Below are positions 12,767 to 24,837 of a stretch of DNA of 64,000 nucleotides, piece after piece. The first letter of the stretch is position 1, and each line of letters opens with the position of its first letter. The translations under genes were made by a program, and so were the position numbers. The notes beneath the pieces were generated by a model. It was not told where the DNA came from. It saw only the letters and a list, made by a program, of their open reading frames with translations, and ran no database searches. Origin of the DNA: Coprinus comatus (Eukaryota; Basidiomycota; Agaricomycetes; Agaricales; Agaricaceae); NCBI GenBank assembly GCA_034638255.1, contig JAWPGT010000004.1, positions 558,001 through 622,000 of the forward strand. The letters run 5' to 3'.

Positions 12767-14811
12767 ATGTCTGTCTCAGGCTCCGAGGATTCTGAATCAG
12801 ACTTTGAATCGGATTCCTGTCATTCTGATGATCAGACTGAGGCTAGTGATTCACAGAACCCAGTCGTACCACAGTGTCTGCAAAACTGGTGGATAAATGA
12901 GAAACTCGGTCATGGTTTTTCCGGTACATGTTATCCCACCTCATTGACGACTTCTTAAATCTCATGTACCCTGCCAGGTTCGATATATCGCGCAACACAT
13001 CTACACACACAACAAACTGTTGCTCTCAAACTACAGCCGAAGCACCACCCGTGTCAGACGAATCAATATGAAAGAAAATTTTATCCCCTTATCCAGGGAG
13101 GAAAGGGTATTCCACGGCTTTGGGCTTCTGGGGAGTCTGGGCCTTGGGATTTTCTCGCCATCGATATCCTCGGTAAGAGTCTGGACAGCATCTACAGGGA
13201 AAGTGGGAAGGAAGTGATGGGCATTGGAAGCGTTTGTTCTATTGCAATGCAAGTGGTGTGTTAAATGTATCTGTTCTAGACTTGGGGTGCAGTGCTAAGA
13301 CAAATATAGATCGAGAGATTGGAGTTTATGCACGGTCGGAAAATTCTTCATCGCGATATTCAATTAGGGAATTGTGTTCGTGGTTTACCCCCAAATGAAA
13401 AGGTTATCTATATGATCGACTTTGGTTTCTCAAAATGTTACATCGACCCAGTCACTCATCGGCACATACCATACAGCAAGAAAAAGCGGGATTTTGTCGG
13501 GAATTATTGGTTCAGGTATGGATCCCGTGAATGACAAACGACAGAATATCTGAATTCTTATGACTAGTTCAGTGAATGTTCACTGTCGAGGAAAAGGTAT
13601 GCCTCATCATACTTGATGGTATTGTGGTATTTATATTCCACAAGCACCATCTCGCCGTGATGATCTTGAGGCCGTAGCTCTCATGCTCATTCATCTGCTC
13701 ACTCCACGGGGGCTACCATGGACACGTCAGGGTGTACCCAAATCGACTGAAGCTCATGAGGCATTGAAACGCCAAAAGTTAAGCACCCCAATAGACGATC
13801 TGTGTAAGGGCCTTCCAAAAGTTTTTGGGGAGTTCCTGTTTTACAGCCGTAAAAGGTTGGACTTTGAAGAACGACCCGACTATCAACAGTGGATCGACCG
13901 GTTCCGAGAGCTTGCGGTGGATGAAGGTTATGGCCCAAGTGATGATTTCATATGGCCTCCCAAACCTCCCGTCAGTGTACCCCTTACTTCTTATGTTCGA
14001 TCTTAGTTGACGATGTTCTAGAATAAACCCAAGACAATCAATACCCCCAGGCGGATGCTGGCATCTGCAATGAAAACGGAAGACGTGGGAGGCATCTTAC
14101 GTGGACTTGCGGAACTGGATCTAGGTAGTCGACCACTGCTTGTGGATCACACGAATGTCAACCATGCTGTCTTGCGACAGGCACAGATGGAGATTCAGAA
14201 TCCCGAGTTGAGAACAGAGAAGGACAAGGGTACGGTCAACGTTGAACTCCAACCGAGGTTTGCTTTACAGAAGGCGTCGCAATTGCAATTACTAGCAAAG
14301 AAGGCAGCATCTGCAACAACTAATGAGGCACTATCCAAACTTGTATATGAATTCATTCGGGTAATGCAACTGAACAGTGGGCGAACACTGACGCGGCCAG
14401 CATTCCAATTCTTGGATATGCTGTTTAAACAATTGGACGATCCCTCGGTGTATGAAGCTGCCAAGTGAGTAACAATTTGCTTGTAATGGAGTTTTCCGGG
14501 CCAACAATTTCAATTAAAGGCCGACCACACGGTCATTCATTGAACCAGAGCCGGAGAGAGATACACAGCCCTCGCATATCAAGTTGGGAGTTGTTGCTCG
14601 GTTACGAGGAGAGGTTGGTATAGCTCGAAACAACAAGGAGATGGCAGCGATGGTAGCCGACTTTGTGCGCATCACAAACCGTAGTGCTGGACGGACGATT
14701 AGCAAGGTAAGCAGACAGGCCTGGCTGGATCTACACGGAATCGAGCTGATATGGTTACAGGATGGATTTGCATTTTTAATGGGTCTGGGTGAAAGACTGA
14801 GGGTTATTTAG
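12767..14811 (+). CDS. CK1-like protein kinase with altered catalytic loop and C-terminal helical extension
   Basis: Eight exons: 12767-12923, 12978-13255, 13310-13515, 13568-13596, 13645-13970, 14022-14464, 14520-14706, 14761-14811; 558 aa. The first 40 residues are Ser/Asp/Glu-rich. The kinase domain shows GHGFSGSIYRA, the ATP lysine in QTVALKLQP, CK1-type YPLIQGGKGIP, HGRKILHRDIQLGNC, IDFGFSK and RRDDLEAVALMLIHL, all in the CK1 order. The catalytic Asp is present, but the following Lys of HRDIKxxN is Gln. After the domain (about residue 330) comes a helical region of 220 residues with no family I recognise. CK1 membership is clear; activity is uncertain. Confidence 0.82.
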
Positions 14812-14934
14812 TGGTGTACATAATTTCATGATAAAATTGCCCCAACTAAAATTGAAATCAAAAGCACGGAATAAGCCGAAATGGCCCCATAAAATGGTTG
14901 GACTGGCATCAATTGAGCCTGCGTCTCTTCCACA

Positions 14935-15863
14935 ATGGCTCCTAAACAGAAGGCAGATGGGCTTGTAGTCGAACAGGGCACCTTTGTTGTCCCAGACATT
15001 ACTATGAAGGAGCTCCTCAACGCCATCCCGTACGTCCTCTACCTTCTATTCTTACCCCGTAGCTCACATCGTCCACAGCGCCCACTGTTTCCAGCGTTCT
15101 GCCGTCAAGTCCAGTCTCTACGTGTATGTGTTACCCTAACACACTTTGCGACGCGCTTACCAACTTCTACACAGACTTTGGGATCTCTTCGTCATTGGGT
15201 GTACCTACAAGACCGCGACGTATCTCGACTCACTTGTTGACCCGGAGATAATTTCCCTCCCACACCCCTCTCTGTATCGTTTTGCAACTTTCTACATCTG
15301 GACGCTGTATGGTTTCTGGGCTGGTCTCTTCGGCACTGGCATCTGGGTTCTTGGACACGAATGTGGCCATCAGGCATTCTCGGAATCGAAATTCGTTAAC
15401 AACTCGATTGGATGGGTCCTCCACTCAGCGTACGTTCCATTTTTGGAACACTTTTTTTCTTGGGGTGATGCACTAACATGTGATAATCCTCTACAGTCTC
15501 GGTGTGCCCTATCACGCCTGGCGTATCAGTCATGCTAAGCACCATGCCTCCACTGGCCACATGACACAGGATCAAGTCTTCGTTCCCAGCACCCGCTCCG
15601 AACTCGGTCTCCCGCCTTTTGACTCCACCAAGGAAGATATCCTTGGCTCGCGTGTCACGGAGGAAGTCATGAAGGAGATGTATGAAGCTCTTGGGGACTC
15701 TCCCATCGGTACTGTCATTACCTCTGTCAAATATCTCGTAAGGATTGATTGATTGTATTGTGTAAATTCCGCTCATGCTTCATATTTGCTCAGGTTGGTG
15801 GATGGCCTGCCTATCTTTTGAAGAATGCCTCTGGTCAAACTCGCTACCCCAAGGGCACCAATC

Positions 15864-15908
<45 letters not shown>

Positions 15909-16660
15909 CGTCCCTCTTATAATCCATATATTTAGATTTCAACCCTTCCGCCGTCATCTTCGCTCCTCATCATTACTGGCAAGTCATCTGGTCGAACGTT
16001 GGTATTGCCCTTTGGCTTGGTTCTCTCTTCACTTGGGCATATTATCGCGGCGCATGGGAGGTTCTCACTGTCTATGGCGTTCCTTACCTTTGGTGAGTTC
16101 TCTGTGTCTGTTTATGCATCTTTGAAAAATAGTTATTGAATGATGTACAGGGTAAATCACTGGCTTGTCTTGATCACATTCCTCCAACACACCGACCCCC
16201 TTCTTCCTCATTACCGTGCCCCTGAATTCAATTTCCAGCGTGGTGCTCTTGCCACTCTTGATCGCCACTTGCTTGGTGACTGCGGCAGTATTATGGCATG
16301 GATCGGCGCTCATGCCACCAACGGCATTTCGGAACCCATGTTCTTCACCACGTCTCTAGTAAAATTCCTCATTTCCATGCGTAAGCGTCGCGGTCATGAC
16401 AATTGTATATCAATACTCATCCACAAATTTACAGTTGGGAAGCAAGCACTGCCTTGAAGAAATTCCTTCGTGGTCGTGGTATGCACCTTGAGGGTAACGC
16501 TGGCGGCTGGGCCGAAGTCTATCGTGTCTTGCGCGAGTGCAAATTTGTTGAAGATGAGGGTGATGTCATATTCTTCAAGAATGCATATGGTGTCGCACAA
16601 ATGAAACCCGTCTTCCCTGATACCACCGCCAGTGATTCGGGTATAGAATTAGATAAATAG
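14935..16660 (+). CDS. Delta-12 fatty acid desaturase (oleate desaturase), with a one-base frame break
   Basis: Endoplasmic-reticulum desaturase making linoleate from oleate. Exons: 14935-15029, 15079-15123, 15175-15429, 15497-15737, 15794-15863, 15936-16092, 16151-16380, 16435-16660. Histidine boxes: GHECGHQAF (box 1), [11 protein letters not shown] (box 2) and HVLHH (box 3). Hydrophobic membrane segments surround each. Box 3 and everything after it, about 100 residues ending [19 protein letters not shown], is readable only after one base is added near 16332-16337, where the text is TCG GAA CCC ATG and the family needs an extra A. Read literally the protein ends soon after, without box 3. 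Either a consensus error or a null allele. Intron 5 (15864-15935) holds a T39 run. Confidence 0.85.
15870..15908 (+). repeat. T39 homopolymer inside a desaturase intron
   Basis: 39 consecutive T between the donor GTAAGA and the acceptor at 15935, taking up more than half of a 72-bp intron. Its exact length is likely uncertain or variable. Confidence 0.9.
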
Positions 16661-16789
16661 ATGACCATAATACTGAATTTACCCGATAGTCATAGATTTC
16701 GGTCTTATTATATACCTGTTTAGATGTAGCAGGGATTATGACCTGTTAATGGAATAATGCACTTCACTCATTATACAACTCAATTGATA

Positions 16790-18138
16790 CTAATTTTTCA
16801 TGCTCTCTTCGATTTGTTCTCTAAGCGCCTCGGCAAATTCATCGACCGTCTTTCCATTCCCAATGCTAAGAGCTTCCAGCGGTACCATATTGTGTTGGAA
16901 AACCGGAATGTTTGAAGTGGAAGCGAAGTGATTGGCAGATGGAATGACTCTGAATTCGGGCTGGGAGCCAGTGTCTTGCGAAAGCTGGTGTAGTTCGTTG
17001 TACGTAAACAGTAGAGAGTCTGTCCGCGGTGCATATGGGTTGAAATCGACGATATAACCATCAGATAGATCGCGTTTTAGAAGGAAGTCAAAGATGTCTA
17101 TGAACCGTTCACATCAGTTTCAGCGATTCCTGGAATGAAGAGGGTCAATAATAATAATAATAAACGTACAATCTTCCCCCTTCCACTTATCCCTTATGTT
17201 TGTTTCCCAAAACCCTTTCACTGCTTTAACAATCTTTTCTTGGGTTGTTGCTTCATTCAAGAATTCGTAATGGTTGAGATCCCGTTGGGAGATTGCTGTA
17301 TCAATTAATCTTTCATCAACATCCTCAACCATAACGACCAACAAAAAGCTGTCATCGACTAAAAAGCCTTCTCCCTAGAACTCACCAATTAATCGTTTAT
17401 GCCGTACAAAACACCTAACTTCACGGTTTCGTTCAATAGGATACCATTTCCGCAATACAAGCTCCAAGTCATATTTAATAGCTTCCTTTGCTTCTGGTGT
17501 GGCGGGTGGTTCGCAGCCATTGAATACGTTGATTGGATCGGTGTCATGTGTAGCGAAGTCTGATGATTTCAAGAGAATGTAAACGTCCGAAGGAGACGTA
17601 CAACGAAGAGGATTGGCATTGAAAAGAACCCAATAAGCGTCCTTTTGAAGTATAACAGCTACTATTAGCATTTCTTGGTCCAACCTTTTACACAAAAAGT
17701 GAAGTACCTTTGGAGATGAAAAGTTGAGTTTTGGGAAAATTCCTTCATATTCTTCTACACATTTTCTTATCCGGTTGTCAAGATCGGGAAACGCCCAATG
17801 CTTGACTCGAAATTCAGAGTTGGCGTCAGAATAAGTGATCTGGGTTTCGCCATTTTCACTTCCATCTGTGTCAGACGACAGTTGGCTTTCTGGAGCGCTA
17901 CATGAGCCTATGAGCAAAAAGGAAGTGGTTCAGAGGTGGAAGAGGCCGACTTGTCTTCAGAGCCTTCCGGGACGAAGATTCCATCAGAGGTGAGATATTC
18001 TTGAAAGCCGGGCGGCAGAGGGTGGATGATTGTGGACTTGAATGTGTGCTTAGCAAAGTCGTGGTACCATGCAGAGAACTGGAATGTGAGAATGTAGTTC
18101 TGGGTCTGAGGGGGGAAATACGCAGGGTTTTCGGACAT
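16790..18138 (-). CDS. CDC123: CDC123 / D123, eIF2 assembly factor
   Basis: ATP-grasp-like chaperone that helps join eIF2 subunits, and so controls translation start. Exons: 17951-18138, 17708-17897, 17386-17641, 17170-17295, 16790-17097; 355 aa. Family blocks: FSAWYHDFAKHTFKSTII, FPKLNFSSPKDAYWV, LRCTSPSDVYILLKSSDF, ELVLRKWYPI, VRCFVRHKRLIAISQRDLN and YIVDFNPYAPRTDSLLFTY. The first intron (17898-17950) is the weakest border: donor GTCGGC, acceptor TGTAG, chosen because only it keeps the frame. The start codon lies 77 bp downstream of the ERG26 stop, on the same strand. Confidence 0.9.
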
Positions 18139-18215
18139 TGTGGTTGAGAGAGAGTTGGTAGGAAGGTATATTAATAGATCAATCAAATCACATCACATAT
18201 TAGGCGCTACACTAT

Positions 18216-19739
18216 CTAATGTTTCTGCTTGTGGTTACCCTTCTCGTACTCGCTATACCACCACTGTAGGATTCAATCAGTAACCGTAACCAAGATTGTT
18301 CTCGGCCATCTTACCTCAACCATGCGCTCGACGCCTTCCACAAGTCCAACATCAGGCTCATACCCAAGCACACGACGTGCTCTTTCAATGTTGTGCCATC
18401 TTGTCGCACAACTAAAGGTTACCTTGAACCGCGTAAATGTAGGTTCTTTTCCCGTCAATAAAGCCGCCCACTCGGCGCCTGTTGCAGCGGCCAGCCCAAC
18501 CGACTTGGGTAGCTTGAAGAAGCCTCGGGGTTTTCGGTGACCAGGGAAGTGTTTGTCCAACGCACGCCAGACTGTTCGGGGGAAATCCCAGAAATAAATG
18601 GGTTCTCCATTTGTGATGAAGAATGCTTGGCCGGCAACCTGTAGAGGACTGGTTTCTGGATGGCGCAGTTTTGTTTTAACTATAGATGATTGGGACAGCT
18701 GATCGAAGCGGGTGCGGATTATAGGTCGGACTGAGGGAGAAGGATTGGGATCATTGAAGGCAGCTTCAATTTCAGATGAATTTGGGAGAGGTTCCACCTG
18801 TGGACCGAGGGGGCGAGCCTCACTGGTAGGTATCCTTTGCTTTCCTGTTGTCACAGACACGTACGAGAGAGGAGCGGTGAGGATATTTTGTTCTGCTTCT
18901 GTAAAAGGTGGAACTTCGTCGGGAATTGTGGGTACGGTGTCGAGCTTAGAGAGGACAGGGGCAGGGACAGGAAGGTCGAGTTTGTCAGCAGCAAGGAGAT
19001 GTGCTTTAGCAACATTTCCAACATATGTCCAATCGAACAGGTTAGTATTGTCCCCAATTTGGAAGTGTGTCTGGTTGCGCTCGTATACTTGGTAGAAGCC
19101 AGTCATAGCTTGTCGATCGCCTGGACTGCAGCCGATATGAGAAACATGTTATAATAACCCGAGGATTAGACGCACCCAAAGATACCTGCGGGTCGTAGGG
19201 CAACAGTCAGGAGACCATCCTTACCATTAGCCTCCAAAACAGCCTGCTCGGCCTTTGCCTTGGAATCATTATATGCATCCAGGGGTACTTCGGGATAAGG
19301 AAGGCGTTCATCTACGTTGATGATATCTGCACCATTGAAGACGACACCTGCAGAGCTGGTGAAGACTAATTTTCGGAGTCCTACTTCAACAGCGGCGGCT
19401 ATGACAGCTTTTGTGCCCTCCACGTTAACTTTGTAGTACAGGGATTGGTCCTTCAAACCTGCTGGGGGAGAGGCTGTATGTATTATACAAGTTGACCCGC
19501 TCTGTTGGATTGTAAGAGGATTGTGTAAGGGGTAGAGCAACACGACATACCTTCTTTAGGGCATTTGTAAGGTCGGAAATGTTTGTGATGTCGCCAGAAT
19601 AGAAGGGAATGTCAAAATGCCTCTGGACAATGTCGAATGCACAGACAATGTCACCCCTGTCGAGCAGCTGCTGGACAATATGACGACCGAGGAAGCCACT
19701 GCCGCCAATGACGAGGTAAATATCTTTTGTCGGGGACAT
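18216..19739 (-). CDS. ERG26: Sterol-4-alpha-carboxylate 3-dehydrogenase, decarboxylating
   Basis: NAD(P)-dependent enzyme of the C4-demethylation step of ergosterol synthesis, in the endoplasmic reticulum with ERG25 and ERG27. Exons: 19551-19739, 19176-19501, 18315-19125, 18216-18263; 457 aa. The Rossmann motif [16 protein letters not shown] opens the protein. [17 protein letters not shown] and the catalytic pair YNDSK (Tyr-x-x-x-Lys) follow, then [15 protein letters not shown], typical of 3-beta-HSD family members. An insert of about 100 residues between [16 protein letters not shown] and [17 protein letters not shown] is polar and may be a lineage feature. The start lies 123 bp from the divergent borealin-like gene. 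Confidence 0.9.
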
Positions 19740-19862
19740 GTTTGAAGGAATGGAATTGCAACTCGAACGACAAATTATTGCCAATATGTCCCTACACGTC
19801 CCACGTGACCTCTGCACAGGCGCGTCTGGTTGGTGGACCAACAACGTTCAATTCGACCGTCC

Positions 19863-21347
19863 ATGCAGCAGCCCATTGCGAACAGGAGCTACTCTGCCGA
19901 GGAAAAACGCCAGCTTGTTGCAAATCTTGACATAGAAGGTCTGTGTGCTCGATCCAGCAAATCCTGATGAAATCTGATCTTTGCACAGTTGCTCATCGTA
20001 TACGACAGTTTGAAACATGGTTGGCCGATACACTAGAAAACTTCACAATACACCAAGAGGGCCAGATATCTCGCATACCCAAACAAGTTCGATCCATGAC
20101 GATGCGGGAATTTGGGGAGAAATATCAAGGAAATATTCAGGAGGCCTTACGTGGTTATCAGAAGGAGAGGCTAGTCGCTGCTGGTACTGATGCGCAGTTT
20201 GGTGAAATAGACAAAACTATGCGGAAACGCAAATGGGTGGAGGGCGTGGAGGCTGAGATGGAGAAGAAGGACGGAGAATCCTCAAGAGCCACCAAGACTG
20301 GTACGGTCACACTTCATCTTCTCAATCCTACATTCTAACAACATCTTCAGCTCGAATAGCTCCTTCTCCGTCACCGAGAAAGATGGCTGGTTCGTCGACT
20401 GGGCCAGGAACCGCTCAACGAGCAAGGCTGGTTTCTGCCACAAATAAACTTCCTCCTACATCCGGAGTACGCTTCTTCTTTCTCCTTGCGATCCTCCAAA
20501 CTAAAACGTAATACAGGCTCATTCGCTATCTCGCATACCCGCTTCACCGAGTCCACAGAAATCTCGGCCACCATTTAACACTTTCGGTTCCTCAAGAGTC
20601 AAACCTCCATCACGGCATGGATCCCCCACAAAACCCACCGCTCCAAGACCGACTGCTCAACCAATCCAATCACGAGTGCCATCAAGCTCAACTTTCAATC
20701 CTTCTCTACCACCAAAAACTCCAATTTATCCAGGCAAGAATGGTGGTGACCCATCCGGGATGCGTTTACCCAGAAAGGACGAAAGCATGCTGAGTCTCAA
20801 CGGATCACCTCTCGCAAATCCTTATCAATTCGGTGTGGGTTGGTTTAAAGGTATGGATCAATCCCAAGAAGAAGATATATCAGAAAGTGATTCGCACCCC
20901 CAATCCGGTACAACATCAACACTAAAACGTTCCAAGAGTGTCATTGTCGTCAGACGGGACCCTTCTGTTGCCTTTCCATTGAATGGAGATTCACGAACAG
21001 AATCACAAGCAAGTTTTTATACCGCATCATCATCGACAGCAAATTCTGCTACTCATTCTCGTGATCACTCGACGCAAGGACATTCTTTATATCAAAAACC
21101 CCGATTCCCAACGACACATCCATATCATGTTCCATTAGAGGAACAACAAACACCAAAGCCTCGCTCACTGTCAGCGCGTGTCACTATTCCTACCAAAGAC
21201 GGGCATCTTTTAGAGCTTGATCCCCTTCAAGCATCGCCTGGGTCAATTGATGCCCTGGAAGGTATAACCGATAGCGCAAAGAAACAAGCAAAGGTGGAAA
21301 TGGGTAGACTGATACAGGCTACCGTGGATAAATGGAAGATCGGATAA
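19863..21347 (+). CDS. Borealin-like subunit of the chromosomal passenger complex
   Basis: Borealin (yeast Nbl1) joins INCENP and survivin in a three-helix bundle that places Aurora kinase on centromeres. Exons: 19863-19938, 19989-20300, 20351-20466, 20517-21347; 444 aa. The N-terminal borealin helix is clear at residues 15-70: EKRQLVANLDIEVAHRIRQF, then WLADTLENFTIHQEGQISRIP and MTMREFGEKYQG. The middle is basic, Ser/Pro-rich and disordered. The conserved SLNGSPLANPYQ motif is at about residue 265. The C-terminus ends in a short helix (DSAKKQAKVEMGRLIQATV). Much longer than Nbl1, like other basidiomycete and animal borealins. Confidence 0.82.
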
Positions 21348-21624
21348 GAACCATTGGTTCTTTTCTCTCTTTTTCTTTTTCTTGAAGACATTGACATTGA
21401 CATTACGCTACATTCCCTCTCTCATGTTATTTCCAAGCTTACATTCGTATACTCCTTTGAAAGGTTGCTTTCATAAACATAATGTTCTGCAGTTGGTAGT
21501 TCAGTTCTTATCCGCACAATCTGTAACAGCACAACATTGCACTTTTGTATCATTCCGTCAAGGTTGCTCTTTTTACAACCGTATTGTAATGTAATACAGA
21601 AACCTCCGTCTATTCACCTTTTTT

Positions 21625-24600
21625 TTAAGTGCTTGCTAGTTCTAGATACGCAGGTTGACATTGTTGACCATTTATGTTTCTGATTTTCACCATTAGAGTG
21701 TGTTTTGACAAGTGTGGATGAAGTCTGTTATGAGAAATCCAGGGTAAGAAAAATGTGGGACATGGTTTGTGTGTATGGAAGAAGACAGACCTTTCTTGTT
21801 GTGTTTTGAGTTCTAGGAAACGGATCAAAGGGATAGCGCCAAGAGCAGATCCCTTTCCTTGGGACAAAGAATGGTGGCCAGTTGTTACATATCCAATAAT
21901 TTGTTCATGAGGAGGTATTTTGTTTGCTAACTATACAAAGATGTCAAATCTCTCAAATTTTGCATAGACTTCAAAATGAAACGTACCTGCAAAGCATTTT
22001 TAACCGCATTTCCGTGTAGCCCTCTAGTTCTCTCTTCCAATAAATGTTCCCAAGATGTCACCTCTTCATCTGGTAAGGAATAAATCATAGACAAATCCTC
22101 CGGGACTCCTTTTTGATACATCACAACTCTTACATTAACAAGTGCGTGTTTGAGAAGTTGGTCTGGTTTGATCATAGAACTTAATGGTTCCATAGATCCC
22201 TTGCTTCGTAGTTTGTTGATTTCGTCGAGAAAATCAGGGGCAGGATTGAAACGTTTTTCTACCTTTTGGATAATCTCGGAAGCTTTAGGTCCTCTAAAGA
22301 GCCAGGATTTGAGGTCCGATACATCCAGTTCCATATCCACATCCACTAATTCATCTTCAGCACCATCAACATCCATAGCCATATCAAGATCTCTTTGGGT
22401 TGTTACACAATCGCTGTCATCATCATCATCATCATCATCGCTGATATCAGCAAACGTTGGCGCTCTCAGACCAAGAACAACATCCCAATCTGCACACCAC
22501 GGACTCCGAGTTTCCAGTTTTCGATAGTTTGTACGTTTAGCAGGAGGTTTTCGTAACCAAGTACTTTTCGCTTCTTCTTCCCGTTTCTTCGACCAAGCCT
22601 CATAACCAGTGGAAAATGGTAAATCACGAGGGAAATATAATACTCCCGCTTCATAAGCTTGGGTTTGTCTTTCACGTTGACCTGCGACTCGTGTTCCCGT
22701 ATAGACTAGAGAACTGAAGAATGCCATAGACCATCCCGCGGGTACTATAAGAGTCCATCCATGTATTCCTTCGACGTTATCATGGCCCAGCAGTGATCTT
22801 TGTATGAGAAGGACGGGAACACGATCATCTTGGCGTTGTGGGGTAAGTTTCGTTCCAGGCACCAGATTCTGAAAGACATTTTGGGTGCGAGTAAGTAAGG
22901 AATGTGAAAATCAACAAACCTTGGAACGTCTTTCATCAATATCTTTCTTCTTGTACCGAGGTACGGAAAGGGATTTGCGGACATCTTGTTCCCATATATC
23001 ACTCCTTGCAAGTGTGTTGGAAGGGTATGGTGTTCCTCCCTCAGCTTGAGAATCAACTTTGGCATTACTGGGCGGGAAACTGTGATGGATGGTGACGATT
23101 AATTTATGTGGCGGCATAATAAGTAGATACTGACTTTAGCCGTGGGTCAACCACAGTAAAACCGATGATCATGTTATGTGGCACGGATCCCGGGCTTCGT
23201 AAATTGGGCAACGCAGACCAGAACTGGATTCTTATTGAGCAAGGTCAAATAGAATATTCCATACCGCAAACCTGTTTGAATTCTTTTCGGCCATCCTTAA
23301 GAATCGGGGTGAGAGCACCGCTCAGTACTTGATTTGACTTGGGTCCCATAATTTCAAATGCGTTAAGCTGCCCGCGCAGATCAGCTATTTCAACAGCAAT
23401 CTCTTCTGATGATGTTCGGGGTCGATCCAAGACTTGCGATGTTGCCTTTTGCAATTCGCGAGCGACATCATCATATATCATTGGGTGTACACGAATCCAG
23501 ACTATGCGTGAGTCTCGTCGGTCTACTAATTGAGTTGTAAGACCCGCGATTGCTTGAGTGGTTAAAGGTTTCCAGATGATGGTGACCGGTCCTATCAAAC
23601 TGAAGGGGTATGTTGTACAAGAATATAAATGAGTATTGAAGGCTTTCGTGCCTGCTGTCCATCTATTTAGATAAGGTATCAATGATTTGTTTGTGGATAG
23701 AATCCAAATCCTACAGTTTACCTTTGGGAGCCAGGATTAACATCCTGTGGATCACAGACAAGTTCGAGGATGGAGACAAGAGTTGATTGTATTCCCTTAA
23801 GCTCTATCGTCGCATAATAAGAGGCATCATGAACAATTGAGCCTTGTATAGAAGCACGATGAGAAGGTCGGTATGATTTTTCCGTTGGTTGTACTGCCTG
23901 AAATAGATTTAGGAAACTTTGTAACTGGGTTGACAAAACTCACAAGCCGATATCCCCACATGGTTTCCATTTTCATACGTTTTGCGTGCCATACGTGGGT
24001 CTCCAACCAGGATTTATCACCTAGAGAGTACTAAGCAACAACCTTCCACAATAATTGTTGGGACATACGCTGCCGTCTGCCAAAAGATTCGGTTCGTGTG
24101 AGACGCTTATTTTTTCCTTGCTTTGGCAATTTACGACTCAAAAGCTTTTTACGCATAGGGTCCATCTACGACAGGTAAATCTGAAGACCACGAATTAGTA
24201 AAAGAAAGACCACATGCCTCTGCTTTTGCCTTCTCTCTCAATCGCACCGGAACACGTCGGACATCGTGACTAGCTGCTCTGCGCCTCAGATGCCGTGGAA
24301 GAGCTTGCCATGCTCGTTGAGTAGATGCGCCACTAAGGATGTTCAGATTTCAAGCAGTTATAACTAGCGAGGCTAATACCTGGCTGTTTTCATGGCCTTC
24401 TCCATAGCATTGATCTCGTATGCTCGTGCCTATGTTCCCGGGTCAAATTTGGTTTATTAATATACAATGATTTATTAACCTCCGCAAATTTCTCGACATC
24501 GATAGCGCTAGGCAATCCCTGCATACCTGATAGGTAGATCAATCCTGTGTCATACCAGATTTATCTAAGCTTACCCTTCACAATTCCATCGCCAGAACTG

Positions 24601-24701
24601 CTATACTGCACAGGGATGGTGCGAGCAATGCTCATTTTCTGTTTCTTCTTGTCCCGACCTGATATTTCATCGTTTTGCTTGCGTTTGCTTATTGAAGCCA
24701 T
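21625..24701 (-). CDS. POP1: RNase P / RNase MRP protein subunit POP1
   Basis: Largest shared protein of the tRNA- and rRNA-processing RNases P and MRP. Exons: 24575-24701, 24480-24526, 24380-24429, 24218-24332, 24069-24165, 23944-24020, 23722-23897, 23272-23662, 23135-23223, 22920-23079, 21987-22868, 21625-21930; 838 aa, or 816 if 21725-21790 is spliced out. Family blocks: RHLRRRAASHDVRRVPVRLR, WLETHVWHAKRMKMETMWGY, SPGSVPHNMIIGFTVVDPRL and the POPLD core GWTLIVPAGWSMAFFSSLVY. The C-terminus reads IIGYVTTGHHSLSQGKG...VKIRNINGQQ. Intron 4 (24166-24217) starts GCATGT, a GC-AG intron. A run of eight Asp is encoded near 22420-22445. The start lies 136 bp from the divergent gene. Confidence 0.9.
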
Positions 24702-24837
24702 GGCTGGAATTGAACAACGCGTTGAATGATGAAATTGAAATATATTGATAGAGTAGCACGTGATCAAACGGAAATAATCGTGCAGCCCCTGTGGTCATCG
24801 TCGTATACGACGTTAAGCACTCATACCTTGGTCCATC

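Noticed and set aside
22150..22527. 125-codon plus-strand Ser-rich ORF
   Set aside because: Shadow of the Asp-rich part of POP1.
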